Source of the DNA: Firm-04 sp964392175 | GTDB taxonomy: Bacteria; Bacillota; Clostridia; Oscillospirales; Ruminococcaceae | Assembly (NCBI GenBank): GCA_964392175.1 | Contig: CAYMOJ010000001.1 | Location: 79,394 to 143,393, forward strand | Direction: 5' to 3' | DNA length: 64,000 nucleotides | Shown: positions 16,822 to 25,227 of the stretch, one piece after another | Layout: each line of letters starts with the position of its first letter | How positions within the stretch are numbered: position 1 is the stretch's first letter | Notes under the pieces: generated by a model | Databases searched by the model: none | What the model saw: the letters and a program-made list of their open reading frames with translations, nothing else | Told to the model about the DNA's origin: nothing | Made by a program: the position numbers and the translations under genes

Positions 16822-18255
16822 TCAGAAACGGAAGTATAAAAACGGATTATAGCTATCCGCAACCATCGAGGAAACACTAAGGATCAATAGTACCGCGCTC
16901 CAAAGCGTTTGCACAAAGACACTTCTTGCACGATCGCGATCGCCACATATCCATCTACCGATGGTAGCAGGCAATGCAGTGGAACCGATCGCCATAACAA
17001 CCAACAGCGCGCCATTGCCGAGCAAATAATAGATCGACTGCGCATCATAACCACCATTTGCGCCAAACAGTGCGATAAAGTAAGCCTTCAGTGTCGCAAA
17101 CTCCTCATTGGCAAACAGCACCCAGCCCAGTATGATCATCAACAGTGCGTAAATATGCCGCAAGAATCTCGGTGTGCTTTCCAGCACTTTTTTCAGGACT
17201 TTTTTCTCCAGCACCAACAGCACGAAGAAATACAATCCCCACAGCACGAAATTCCACCCTGCGCCATGCCAAAGACCTGTCAATGCCCACACTACAAGCA
17301 GATTAAAAATCTGCCGCGCCGCCCCACAGCGATTGCCGCCCAGTGGGATGTAGACATACTCACGAAACCATGTGCTCAGCGTGATATGCCATCTGCGCCA
17401 GAAATCCGTAATGCTGTCTGCTTGATAAGGATAGCGGAAATTTTCGACAAAATCAAAGCCAAACATTTTGCCCAGACCAATCGCCATATCGGAATATCCA
17501 GAAAAATCAAAATAGATCTGGAATGTGAACGCAATGGCACCGATCCATGCAGTAGCAGCAGGCAAGGTATCCGCTTGTACGGAGATCGCATCCCATAGCT
17601 TACCCGCTTGATTGGCAAGCAATGTTTTCTTAGCAAGGCCAATGCAGAATCGGAAAATACCATTACAGAACTGCTCTACGCCATCATCACGCCGGGCGAT
17701 TTGCGCTTCCACATCAGCGTAGCGCACGATCGGCCCTGCAATCAGCTGCGGAAACAATGTGACATACATGGCAAAATCAATGGGATTCCACTGCACCTTC
17801 ACTTCCTTACGATACACATCAATCACATAGGAGAGCGCTTGGAAGGTGTAGAAAGAAATACCAATGGGCAATGCGACCTTCAGCAGGGCAATGCCGGCAC
17901 CGGATATGCTGTTGATGACGGAAATGACAAAATCCGTGTACTTGAAAAATCCCAGCAGGGCGAGGTTGATGATCACTGTAAGCACAAGGGATGCCTTGGC
18001 TGCGCTCTGCTTTTCTCGCTTTTGAAATACGCCTACCAACACACCACCAAGGTAGTTGATCAGGATCGAGAAGAGCATCAGCAGGACATAGACAGGCTCG
18101 CCCCATGCATAGAAGATCAGGCTCATAATAAGCAAAAATGCGTTGCATAATATGATGCCCCATTGCTTGCCACCGCCGATCAATCGCAGCAAGCGGTAGC
18201 ACAGAATGGTAATCGGCAAAAAGCCGCAGAGGAAAATCAGGCTGCTGAATACCAT
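16822..18255 (-). CDS. MBOAT family O-acyltransferase (AlgI-like)
   Basis: A protein of 477 residues with roughly ten membrane segments. The MBOAT motifs are present: the membrane-embedded catalytic His in LTGLWHGAGWNFVLWG, and FWRRWHITLSTWFREYVYIPLGGNR, typical of the AlgI/DltB/PatA group. It would move acetyl groups from the cytoplasm across the membrane. Flanked on the same strand by two DHHW proteins that could receive and attach the acetyl group. The ATG at 18255 has AAAGGA 12 nt upstream. The 173-bp gap to the upstream gene contains a GCGCAG/CTGCGC hairpin but no T-tract. Confidence 0.92.
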   Translation of the reverse strand: MVFSSLIFLCGFLPITILCYRLLRLIGGGKQWGIILCNAFLLIMSLIFYAWGEPVYVLLMLFSILINYLGGVLVGVFQKREKQSAAKASLVLTVIINLALLGFFKYTDFVISVINSISGAGIALLKVALPIGISFYTFQALSYVIDVYRKEVKVQWNPIDFAMYVTLFPQLIAGPIVRYADVEAQIARRDDGVEQFCNGIFRFCIGLAKKTLLANQAGKLWDAISVQADTLPAATAWIGAIAFTFQIYFDFSGYSDMAIGLGKMFGFDFVENFRYPYQADSITDFWRRWHITLSTWFREYVYIPLGGNRCGAARQIFNLLVVWALTGLWHGAGWNFVLWGLYFFVLLVLEKKVLKKVLESTPRFLRHIYALLMIILGWVLFANEEFATLKAYFIALFGANGGYDAQSIYYLLGNGALLVVMAIGSTALPATIGRWICGDRDRARSVFVQTLWSAVLLILSVSSMVADSYNPFLYFRF

Positions 18256-18428
18256 ATGCAGTGTATCCTTTCATTGCGGTTTTCAGTAATTGTCAGGTGA
18301 TACTGCGCAGAAGCTACAACGCAGCTGCGCAATCGGATCATACAGAAGCGGCGACAAGCAGGGGCGTCCCGCTCCAAACATCGGAAGCTATGCCCCAAAA
18401 GCTGTCAAATGGGCTGTACGACGCTTCC

Positions 18429-19973
18429 TTAAGAGAGATATGCCGCCAGCTTGCCCACCAGATAGCTGCTCTGCACCATGGAAACATTGTTGGCAAACAC
18501 CACATCCGCATTGGGGTGCTCTGCAACAAACGCGCTGAGATCGCGGTGATCATAACGATAATCAAGGGCATATACAGTCTGGTAGCTGTCAGCAAGATAA
18601 GGCACAATGGCATTACCGTAGGATTCTTTCACGATGATGCACACAGAGCCGTCGGTGAGCGCGGAGTTGGTAGTCACCACCATAGGATTATCGCCACCGG
18701 CAAATGTTGCATATTTCAATCGCGCAGCATACTCGGTCACATCGGAAAGCAGCGGCCAATTATGTACCACGCCATCGGTATCGGTATACTGTAGCTTGAT
18801 GGATTCGTAATTTAGGGGATAATGCACTGTTACGGTATCGGGATTGGCTGCAAGCTTGGGGTTCTCGTCACTGTCGCGATAGAACGTGCCAAGGAAGCCG
18901 GTATAATCTTTGGTGGTCATAGCACTCAGCGATGTAGGCGTTTTGCCCGTCAGCGCACAAAGATTCTCATAAGCATAATATGCGCCCAGAGCCGTCCAGT
19001 GATGATCAGTACGAAAATAGATATACTCCGTGCGGTGAGAACGCAAGGTGTCGTACAGCTGCACAGGTGTCACATTGGCATCCAGCTTTGCATACAGCTT
19101 ATCAATAGAGGATTTCTGATCGGTAGAATTCACCACGGATTCCAGAGAATCGGGCAGTGTAATGCCCATGCTGTTGGGAATGATCATGGTATAAACATGG
19201 GCAGTAGCGGGCAATGTTGCCGCAAACGCATTCACAGCATTGGCATACTGTGTGGCGTACCGGTCATTATAATAGTAGCACTCATAAACACTGTCACCGT
19301 CGCGGACGATCACCCCTAGGTCTTCGTAATCGTTCTGGGAGGGGATCACGCTTTCGCCACCCATATTGGGTGCTGTAGTCGTAGTTGTAGTTTCGGTAGA
19401 AGATGAGGTGCTGCCGCCCTGTGTAGTGGTTGTGGTTGTGGCACTTGAAGATACCTGCACTGCCTCGCGAAGATCTGCCGCGTCCGAAGTACCGGTTTTC
19501 AGCACATCATCAATGATCTTGCCGGTGGTTTCTGCATCAGACGATACACACAAAATCGCCCAATTGCCACTACTTCTCACAATCGCGTTTTCCAGCTTTG
19601 GCACCTGTTCGGGAGCATAGCGCTCATACTCGCGGCACATCTCTGTTGCGTAGGTATCCATTGCTGCACGGATGCTCTCTGCGCCGGCTGCATCTTTCGC
19701 TTCAAACACAGCGATCATATCGGGTAACGCGCCGGTAGCGGTATAACCTGCTGCGGCAGTGTAATCCGTTACATTCATCAGCAATGCCAATGTAGCAGAG
19801 GGGGTTGCCTTCACGGTAGCATCCATGGGCATTTTGCAGTACAGAATATCGGCAAAGGTCTGCGCAGTAATGGTTACAGAAGTACCGGAGTTTTCTATCT
19901 CATCGGCGCAGCTGTACAGGCAAATCGTAGAAACGCCTGCAAGGGCAAGGGCAGTCAGCTTGTTGAATCTCAT
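18429..19973 (-). CDS. Lipoprotein: DUF4358 domain fused to a DHHW domain
   Basis: A protein of 514 residues. A lipoprotein signal ends in LYSC (Cys22). Residues ~35-165 resemble DUF4358 (LPDMIAVFEAKDAAGAESIR, ERYAPEQVPKLENAIV, GNWAILCVSSD). A Ser/Thr-rich linker (~175-200) leads to a DHHW domain with YFRTDHHWTALGAYYAY and a likely Ser motif CIIVKESYGNAIVP. First gene of the transcript with the MBOAT and second DHHW protein. It probably works outside the membrane in O-acetylation; DUF4358 may bind the polymer or a partner, but this is inference. Promoter at 20044-20072. Confidence 0.8.
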   Translation of the reverse strand: MRFNKLTALALAGVSTICLYSCADEIENSGTSVTITAQTFADILYCKMPMDATVKATPSATLALLMNVTDYTAAAGYTATGALPDMIAVFEAKDAAGAESIRAAMDTYATEMCREYERYAPEQVPKLENAIVRSSGNWAILCVSSDAETTGKIIDDVLKTGTSDAADLREAVQVSSSATTTTTTQGGSTSSSTETTTTTTAPNMGGESVIPSQNDYEDLGVIVRDGDSVYECYYYNDRYATQYANAVNAFAATLPATAHVYTMIIPNSMGITLPDSLESVVNSTDQKSSIDKLYAKLDANVTPVQLYDTLRSHRTEYIYFRTDHHWTALGAYYAYENLCALTGKTPTSLSAMTTKDYTGFLGTFYRDSDENPKLAANPDTVTVHYPLNYESIKLQYTDTDGVVHNWPLLSDVTEYAARLKYATFAGGDNPMVVTTNSALTDGSVCIIVKESYGNAIVPYLADSYQTVYALDYRYDHRDLSAFVAEHPNADVVFANNVSMVQSSYLVGKLAAYLS

Positions 19974-20043
19974 TTCTCATGTTCCTTTCTCTGTAATAAA
20001 TCACGCTTGGCAATTTGTATAGGGGGATGATTCATACATCATT

Positions 20044-20072
20044 ATTATAACCGTTTGCATGATGAAAATCAA
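20044..20072 (-). promoter_or_regulatory. Sigma-A promoter of the O-acetylation operon
   Basis: On the minus strand, TTGATT (20067-20072), 17 bp, TATAAT (20044-20049), about 70 bp before the DUF4358-DHHW start. Confidence 0.75.
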
Positions 20073-20147
20073 GCCTTTTGTACGCTTGATGCTACCAATT
20101 CTTGACATTTCTTTAGGGAAATTTTTGTTGATTTTTCGCTTATATAG

Positions 20148-20182
20148 AAAAAGCAGCGGCCCTCTATTGAGAACCGCCGCTT
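20148..20182 (-). terminator. Terminator of the spore-protein gene
   Basis: On the minus strand, AAGCGGCGGTTC pairs with GAGGGCCGCTGCT (some G-U pairs, 6-nt loop), followed by TTTTTC. It lies 14 bp after the stop of the small spore-protein gene. Confidence 0.8.
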
Positions 20183-20195
20183 GCAACAATCGATC

Positions 20196-20375
20196 TTACT
20201 GCATTTTGTAAGCGTCGATCATCTTCTTGACCATCTGACCGCCAATCGAACCGGCCTGACGAGAGGTCAAATCACCGTTATAACCCTGCTTCAGAGTAAC
20301 GCCAACCTCGCTGGCTGACTCCATCTTAAAGCGCTCCATGGCTTCCTTGCCCTTTTGCGTAAATTCGCCCTTCAT
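20196..20375 (-). CDS. Small acid-soluble spore protein, alpha/beta type
   Basis: A short protein of 59 residues. The alpha/beta SASP pattern is clear: EVGVTLKQGYNGDLTSRQAG followed by SIGGQMVKKMI; GDLTSR and SIGGQMVKKMI are the DNA-binding signatures. The N-terminal part (MKGEFTQKGKEAMERFKME) contains the GPR-cleavage-like E-V/E-I region just before GVTL. These proteins coat DNA in spores and protect it. AAAGGAGAATTACC precedes the ATG. The gene stands alone with its own terminator. Its presence implies sporulation capacity or a recent loss of it. Confidence 0.88.
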   Translation of the reverse strand: MKGEFTQKGKEAMERFKMESASEVGVTLKQGYNGDLTSRQAGSIGGQMVKKMIDAYKMQ

Positions 20376-20451
20376 GGTAATTCTCCTTTGCGGCAGCGGA
20401 TTCTTACTCGTGCATCTCTTGCGTGCCCGATTTCTTTTGCTGCCGTGCTAG

Positions 20452-20480
20452 TATTATGCTGCACGCATCGCAGTTTATCA
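20452..20480 (-). promoter_or_regulatory. Possible forespore (sigma-G-like) promoter of the spore-protein gene
   Basis: On the minus strand, CATAATA (20452-20458) matches the sigma-G -10 consensus; 16 bp upstream is TGATAA (20475-20480), only a partial match to the -35. It lies 77 bp before the spore-protein ATG. No sigma-A promoter is apparent there. Confidence 0.35.
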
Positions 20481-20544
20481 GTGGTATGTTATGGAAAGCA
20501 ATCGTGCTTTTTCATGCGCTATTGATATTTTTCAAAAAGCAAAC

Positions 20545-20590
20545 AAAAAACTCCTCTTAAAACGAAGCCGCATTAAGAGGAATCTTTTTT
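20545..20590. terminator. Terminator after the GH5 gene
   Basis: On the minus strand, CCTCTTAA pairs with TTAAGAGG (one extra T), followed by TTTTTT (20545-20550). The opposite side also carries a run of T (20585-20592), so it could work in both directions. Confidence 0.75.
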
Positions 20591-21739
20591 TTAGTGCGAA
20601 AATGATTCCTTCCCAACGATTTTGCACATCGCATCGTTGAGCTCAGTATCATAGACAGTGCAAGTATCTCTGTTGTAAAAATTACCTGTGGTTGACCACA
20701 GCACAGGGCACATATCACGAGTATATGCTGCTTCACAGACAGATGTCACAAACAGATTGATCATCTCTCGAGTCTTATTCTCTACAGCCACGCCATACTC
20801 GCCGATGATCACGGGATAGCCTTTATCCACAAAATTGGTTTTCAGCATATCCATATACCGATTCAGTTCCTCGATATCCTTTTCGCTACCCCATTCGGTA
20901 CGCGCCTTCCCCCAAGTCGCATCCTCAGTGAGAATACAGAACGTAGAGGGTGTATAGTAATGTACCGAAACGGCACAACGGTTCGCAGGATCATTTGGCA
21001 TTGTAAACATAGCATCACAGGTCAATTCTACATCGGTAGCGTAGCCTGCGATCAGCAAGTGACGTTGTGCGTTGTTCCCGCCTGAAGCACGAACAGTATC
21101 CACAAAGGTCTGATTGATCTCATTGAGCAACCCATAGGATTCATCTTTGCCATCCAAGGTGCCACTATAACGGTTCCATAGACTCTCCCAACCGCCTTCC
21201 TCGTTCAGAGATTCAAACATGAGATGCTCATCGTACTCCTCAAACGCCTCGGAAAGCTGCTCCCAAACGCGAACATATTTTTTCATGCAGTTTTCCTTGT
21301 CAGTGGGGAAATCCGTCCACCAACCGCCGTCATAGTGAATATTCAGGATCACATACAAGTCAGCATCCAACGCCCATCCAACGATTTCTTTGGCTCTGGC
21401 AAGATAATCCGGATGAATGGTGTAGTCCTCCAGCATCATATTCGACCATGCCACCGGAACGCGCAGCACACCGTAGCCTGCCGTGTGATAACCCTTTATC
21501 ATATCCTCGGTGACGACAGGGCTGCCCCATGCAGTTTCATAATTGGTCACGCTACTGCTGTTGATCCAACTGCCACAGGATTCCAGTGTATTGCCCAAGT
21601 TGATGCCCATGCCCATATCCTTCACGATCTCCATGGTGGACATTTCGCCCATATCGCTGCCACCGCGGTTACAGGCAGTCAGTGCCGACGTGCTCAACGC
21701 CGCGCCCAAAAGCAGTGCAATGATCCGTTTTATTCTCAT
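20591..21739 (-). CDS. GH5 family glycoside hydrolase, lipoprotein (endoglucanase type)
   Basis: A protein of 382 residues. Signal ends in a lipobox, ALTAC (Cys23), so the enzyme should be anchored to the outer face of the membrane. GH5 motifs follow: MGINLGNTLE (start of the barrel), VLRVPVAWSN, ILNIHYDGGW, acid/base Glu in FESLNEEG (E180) and nucleophile Glu in VIIGEYGV (E314). It probably cleaves beta-1,4-glucan or mannan; subfamily not assigned. No carbohydrate-binding module or dockerin, unlike the two enzymes at 59-63 kb. AGGAGGAATATGAT precedes the ATG; promoter at 21779-21807. Confidence 0.9.
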   Translation of the reverse strand: MRIKRIIALLLGAALSTSALTACNRGGSDMGEMSTMEIVKDMGMGINLGNTLESCGSWINSSSVTNYETAWGSPVVTEDMIKGYHTAGYGVLRVPVAWSNMMLEDYTIHPDYLARAKEIVGWALDADLYVILNIHYDGGWWTDFPTDKENCMKKYVRVWEQLSEAFEEYDEHLMFESLNEEGGWESLWNRYSGTLDGKDESYGLLNEINQTFVDTVRASGGNNAQRHLLIAGYATDVELTCDAMFTMPNDPANRCAVSVHYYTPSTFCILTEDATWGKARTEWGSEKDIEELNRYMDMLKTNFVDKGYPVIIGEYGVAVENKTREMINLFVTSVCEAAYTRDMCPVLWSTTGNFYNRDTCTVYDTELNDAMCKIVGKESFSH

Positions 21740-21778
21740 ATCATATTCCTCCTAATTCCATGCTGTAAAAGCACATTT

Positions 21779-21807
21779 AGTATAGCATATCGCAATGCAA
21801 AATGCAA
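21779..21807 (-). promoter_or_regulatory. Promoter of the GH5 gene
   Basis: On the minus strand, TTGCAT (21802-21807), 17 bp, TATACT (21779-21784), 40 bp before the start codon. Confidence 0.65.
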
Positions 21808-21843
21808 GCGATTTTTCAAAGTACAGGAGAATCTGCATGAAAT

Positions 21844-21911
21844 TGAGCAGCTATCCGGTAAACAGCGTCCTCTACCATGGCAGAGGACGCTGTTTACCGG
21901 ATAGCTGCTCA
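21844..21911. repeat. Long perfect inverted repeat (30-bp arms) after engB
   Basis: Arms 21844-21873 and 21882-21911 are exact reverse complements, with an 8-nt loop that contains the palindrome CCATGG. The element starts 20 bp after the engB stop on the minus strand. The tail (AATTTCATG) is a weak T-tract, and the stem is far longer than the ordinary terminators in this window. It could be a terminator, a small mobile repeat, or an RNA-processing element. Confidence 0.85.
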
Positions 21912-21930
21912 GCGCAAAGCTGACAGTGCT

Positions 21931-22536
21931 TTATCTTTCTTCCTGCTCCGGCACATTCACGGTGATCTCCTCAATCAGAGCACGCAGTTCAGGCACACCT
22001 TCACCGGTCATAGAAGAAAAAACGGTTACATGCATTTCATCAAACTGCGGTATTTCATGCGGAAGTGCCTCCAGCCGCTTTTCGCGCTCGGTTCGATTGA
22101 GCTTATCCGCCTTCGTCAGCACAATCGCAAATGGCATCTCGGTATCCATCAGGAAATCCACCATTTGCAAATCGTCCTTCGTGGGTGGATGTCGCATATC
22201 AATCAACAGAAGCACAGCACGCAGGTCGCGCTCTGCTTGAAGATAGCCGTTGATGAGATCGCGCCAACGATGCAGCTCAGACTTTGCAGTTTTTGCATAG
22301 CCGTAGCCGGGCAAATCGACAAAAGTGACGGCATCGCACCGATAAAAATTGATGGTAGCTGTTTTGCCGGGCACCGCGCTGACCCTTGCCAGACCCTTGC
22401 GGTTAAACAGCTTGTTAATCAGCGTGGATTTGCCCACATTGGAGCGACCCGCAAAAGCGATCTCGGGGCATTCGCCCTTTGGCAACTGCGAGGACAAACC
22501 ATAGGCAGATAAAAATTCCGCAATATTCCAGTTCAC
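21931..22536 (-). CDS. engB: Ribosome biogenesis GTPase EngB (YsxC/YihA)
   Basis: A protein of 201 residues, typical for EngB. Needed for assembly of the large ribosomal subunit. GTPase motifs: G1 GRSNVGKSTL, G2 region PGKTATINFY, G3 DLPGYG, G4 TKADK, G5 region FSSMTGEG. The start is a GTG at 22536 that overlaps the lon stop (GTGA), with GGAG eight bases upstream, so the gene is translationally coupled to lon. The pairing lon-engB is common in Firmicutes. Confidence 0.95.
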   Translation of the reverse strand: MNWNIAEFLSAYGLSSQLPKGECPEIAFAGRSNVGKSTLINKLFNRKGLARVSAVPGKTATINFYRCDAVTFVDLPGYGYAKTAKSELHRWRDLINGYLQAERDLRAVLLLIDMRHPPTKDDLQMVDFLMDTEMPFAIVLTKADKLNRTEREKRLEALPHEIPQFDEMHVTVFSSMTGEGVPELRALIEEITVNVPEQEER

Positions 22537-25022
22537 TGTGTTTTCTCCGTTGTTGTTGTTACTTTCTGTTTTCTGGATTGCTGCGGCACATCCCAGACGG
22601 AAACAGCCGGCAATCCGATGGACTGCAATTCAGTATTATGCAACGGCTCCAACTTATTATCGTATTGGGGCTGCACCAATGCCAGCTTCAGCACCTGCTC
22701 GATCCGTTCTACGGGCACAAAGCAGATGCCCTCGCGCACCGTCGCATCCAGCTCTTGCAAATCCGGCTCATTCGCTTTGGGGTAGATCACCGTACGGATA
22801 CCCGCCTTGTAAGCAGCCATCGATTTTTCCACCAGCCCACCGATAGGCAGTACCCTGCCATGCAAGGTGATTTCGCCGGTCATCGCAATATCATGGCGCA
22901 CCGGGCAGCCGGACAGTGCTGAAATCAATGCAGTGATCATGGTAACGCCTGCGCTGGGGCCGTCTTTAGGCACAGCACCCTCAGGGGCATGAATGTGCAG
23001 ATCCTTCGTTTTGAACAGCTCAGGACGAATATCGTAATCCTTTGCCACATATCGGGCATAGGATACAGCAAGCTTTGCGCTCTCTTTCATCACATCACCC
23101 AGGGAGCCGGTTAACTGCACATCGCCCTTGCCTTCCAGCACCAGCACCTCCAAGGGCATCAACACGCCACCCGCGGCAGTCCATGCCAAGCCATTGACCA
23201 AGCCCACAGTATCCGTCTGTTCCTGATAATCAGGCAGAAATTTATGCGGCCCCAACGCGATTTCGAGAGTTTCGGGCGTATACACCACGCGTTTTGCATC
23301 CTCGCTGATGATACTGCGTGCGCATTTTCTGCACAGAGAGGCAATCAATCGCTCCAAAGAACGTACACCGGCTTCTTTGGTGTAGTAATCGATCAGGTCA
23401 AAGAACGCCGCATCGGTAATTCGCATCTGCGATGCCTTGATGCCGTGCTTCTTCAACTGCTTTTTCAGTAGATGTGATTTCGCAATGTGGAATTTTTCCA
23501 TACGAGTATAGGAGTTCAACTCTATGATCTCCATACGATCCAGTAATGGCGCAGGAATGGTCTCCGTGGAATTGGCAGTGGTGACAAACATGACATTGGA
23601 AAGATCAAACGGCAGCTCGATAAAATGATCACGAAATGCATAATTTTGTTCGCTGTCCAGCACTTCAAGCATCGCAGAGGACGGATCGCCCTTGAAATCA
23701 CTGCCCATTTTATCGATCTCATCCAGCAAGATCAGGGGATTCTTACTCTTTGCCTGCCGCATGGCCTCCATAATGCGTCCGGGCATTGCTCCCACATAGG
23801 TTTTGCGATGACCGCGAATATCGGATTCATCCCGCACGCCTCCCAAAGATACGCGAACATAGTTTCTACCCAATGCCTTTGCAATGGAACGCCCGATCGA
23901 TGTTTTTCCCACGCCGGGAGGGCCAACCAAACAGAGGATCTGCCCCTTCACCTCCGGATTCAGAGCATGGATACTTAAACTTTCCAGCACACGCTCCTTC
24001 ACGCGCTTCAAGCCATAATGCTCCTTATCTAACAGGGCGGCAGCCTTTTGAATATCAAGCTTTTCTTTGGTAAAGCGATTCCACGGCAGCTCTAACACAG
24101 TATCCAGATAATTGGTGATGACATATGCCTCTTGGGAAGAAGGCGGCATTTTTTGCAGACGATCGGTTTCACGCAACAGCTTGGTAGTGGTATCTTCATC
24201 CAGACCCAACGCCAAAATTCGCTGCGTATACTGCATGGAATCCTCCGCAGTCGACTCATCTTCGCCCAATTCGGCAGAAATCACACGCATCTGCTCACGC
24301 AAATAATACTCACGCTGGCTGCGATCCATGCTCTCTTGTACCTGCATATGAATGTCCCGCTCAATCTCCAGAACCTCGATCTCACGGCACAGCATGGCAT
24401 AAAGCATCGTCATGCGCAAAAACAGACTGTTCTGCTCCAGCAGTTGCTGACGATCGGTATAATCCAGCTGCACATTAAACAGCACCGACTCGAACAATTC
24501 CGCGGGCGTTTCCTTGGTGCAAACATGGTCCACCATCTCACGAGGCATTTTGGGGAAGAACCCCACATAGCGCATAAATACATCACGCAACGAACGCATA
24601 ATCGCATCCACTTCAATCTCATCGGCTGACACGCGCTGTACGGCAGGCATTTTTTTGCACTGTACCTGCAAATATTCGCCATCGCTCATTTCCAAATTCA
24701 GAAGCTTTACGCGATAACAGCCCTCCACGAGCACGCGTGCAACATCGCCATTGCGCAACACCTGCCGTATTTCGGCGATCACGCCGACGCGATACAGTTC
24801 CTTACGGTCGGGCTTTTCAGTGGAAAGATATTTCTGTGCTACAAGAAAGATTTTACGATCTCCTGCCAGTGCGGCATCAATTGCCTTTTTTGAGATTTCA
24901 CGAGCAACGTCAAAATGCAGCACCTGCGAAGGAAATGCTACCACACCACGCAATGCGATGGCAGGAAACATTCTCTCTTCGTCATGTGCGGGGATCTGCG
25001 TATTTTTTTCTTCGTTTTTCAT
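22533..25022 (-). CDS. lon: ATP-dependent protease Lon
   Basis: A protein of 829 residues. Degrades misfolded and regulatory proteins. Order: N-terminal LON substrate domain (FPAIALRGVVAFPSQVLHF onward, to ~210), a helical linker, AAA+ module with Walker A GPPGVGKTS and Walker B LILLDEIDKMG, then the C-terminal protease domain with the Ser-Lys dyad (KDGPSAGVTM and LVEKSMAAYKAG). AGGAACAACT precedes the ATG. The promoter at 25106-25134 gives it a separate transcript from clpX. The ~85-nt leader can form a GCTGCGC/GCGCAG stem. No CIRCE or CtsR operator was seen. Confidence 0.96.
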   Translation of the reverse strand: MKNEEKNTQIPAHDEERMFPAIALRGVVAFPSQVLHFDVAREISKKAIDAALAGDRKIFLVAQKYLSTEKPDRKELYRVGVIAEIRQVLRNGDVARVLVEGCYRVKLLNLEMSDGEYLQVQCKKMPAVQRVSADEIEVDAIMRSLRDVFMRYVGFFPKMPREMVDHVCTKETPAELFESVLFNVQLDYTDRQQLLEQNSLFLRMTMLYAMLCREIEVLEIERDIHMQVQESMDRSQREYYLREQMRVISAELGEDESTAEDSMQYTQRILALGLDEDTTTKLLRETDRLQKMPPSSQEAYVITNYLDTVLELPWNRFTKEKLDIQKAAALLDKEHYGLKRVKERVLESLSIHALNPEVKGQILCLVGPPGVGKTSIGRSIAKALGRNYVRVSLGGVRDESDIRGHRKTYVGAMPGRIMEAMRQAKSKNPLILLDEIDKMGSDFKGDPSSAMLEVLDSEQNYAFRDHFIELPFDLSNVMFVTTANSTETIPAPLLDRMEIIELNSYTRMEKFHIAKSHLLKKQLKKHGIKASQMRITDAAFFDLIDYYTKEAGVRSLERLIASLCRKCARSIISEDAKRVVYTPETLEIALGPHKFLPDYQEQTDTVGLVNGLAWTAAGGVLMPLEVLVLEGKGDVQLTGSLGDVMKESAKLAVSYARYVAKDYDIRPELFKTKDLHIHAPEGAVPKDGPSAGVTMITALISALSGCPVRHDIAMTGEITLHGRVLPIGGLVEKSMAAYKAGIRTVIYPKANEPDLQELDATVREGICFVPVERIEQVLKLALVQPQYDNKLEPLHNTELQSIGLPAVSVWDVPQQSRKQKVTTTTEKTQ

Positions 25023-25105
25023 AGTTGTTCCTGACTGCCCTGCGCGGCATAGATACTCGTTGTCCCACCGTGCGCAGCCGGGGGGACATATCTGTCTGTT
25101 GTTCT

Positions 25106-25134
25106 ATTATACAAGATATCTGTGAAAAAAGCAA
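25106..25134 (-). promoter_or_regulatory. Sigma-A promoter of lon-engB
   Basis: On the minus strand, TTGCTT (25129-25134), 17 bp, TATAAT (25106-25111). Confidence 0.75.
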
Positions 25135-25177
25135 GTGCAAAATGTGGCAGAATGCAGTGATTCCTTCCATCTTCCAC

Positions 25178-25216
25178 AAAAAGCAAAGCAATCTCCCGCA
25201 TCAGCAGGAGATTGCC
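25178..25216 (-). terminator. Intrinsic terminator after clpX
   Basis: On the minus strand, GGCAATCTCC pairs with GGGAGATTGC (9-nt loop), followed by TTTGCTTTTT. It separates the tig-clpP-clpX transcript from lon. Confidence 0.8.
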
Positions 25217-25227
25217 AATATGCTGTA

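Noticed and set aside
18256..18428. Small gene between the MBOAT and DUF4358-DHHW genes
   Set aside because: The only frames there run into the neighbouring genes in another phase and lack ribosome sites.
25023..25134. CIRCE or CtsR operator at the lon promoter
   Set aside because: Neither TTAGCACTC-N9-GAGTGCTAA nor tandem GGTCAAA repeats are present.
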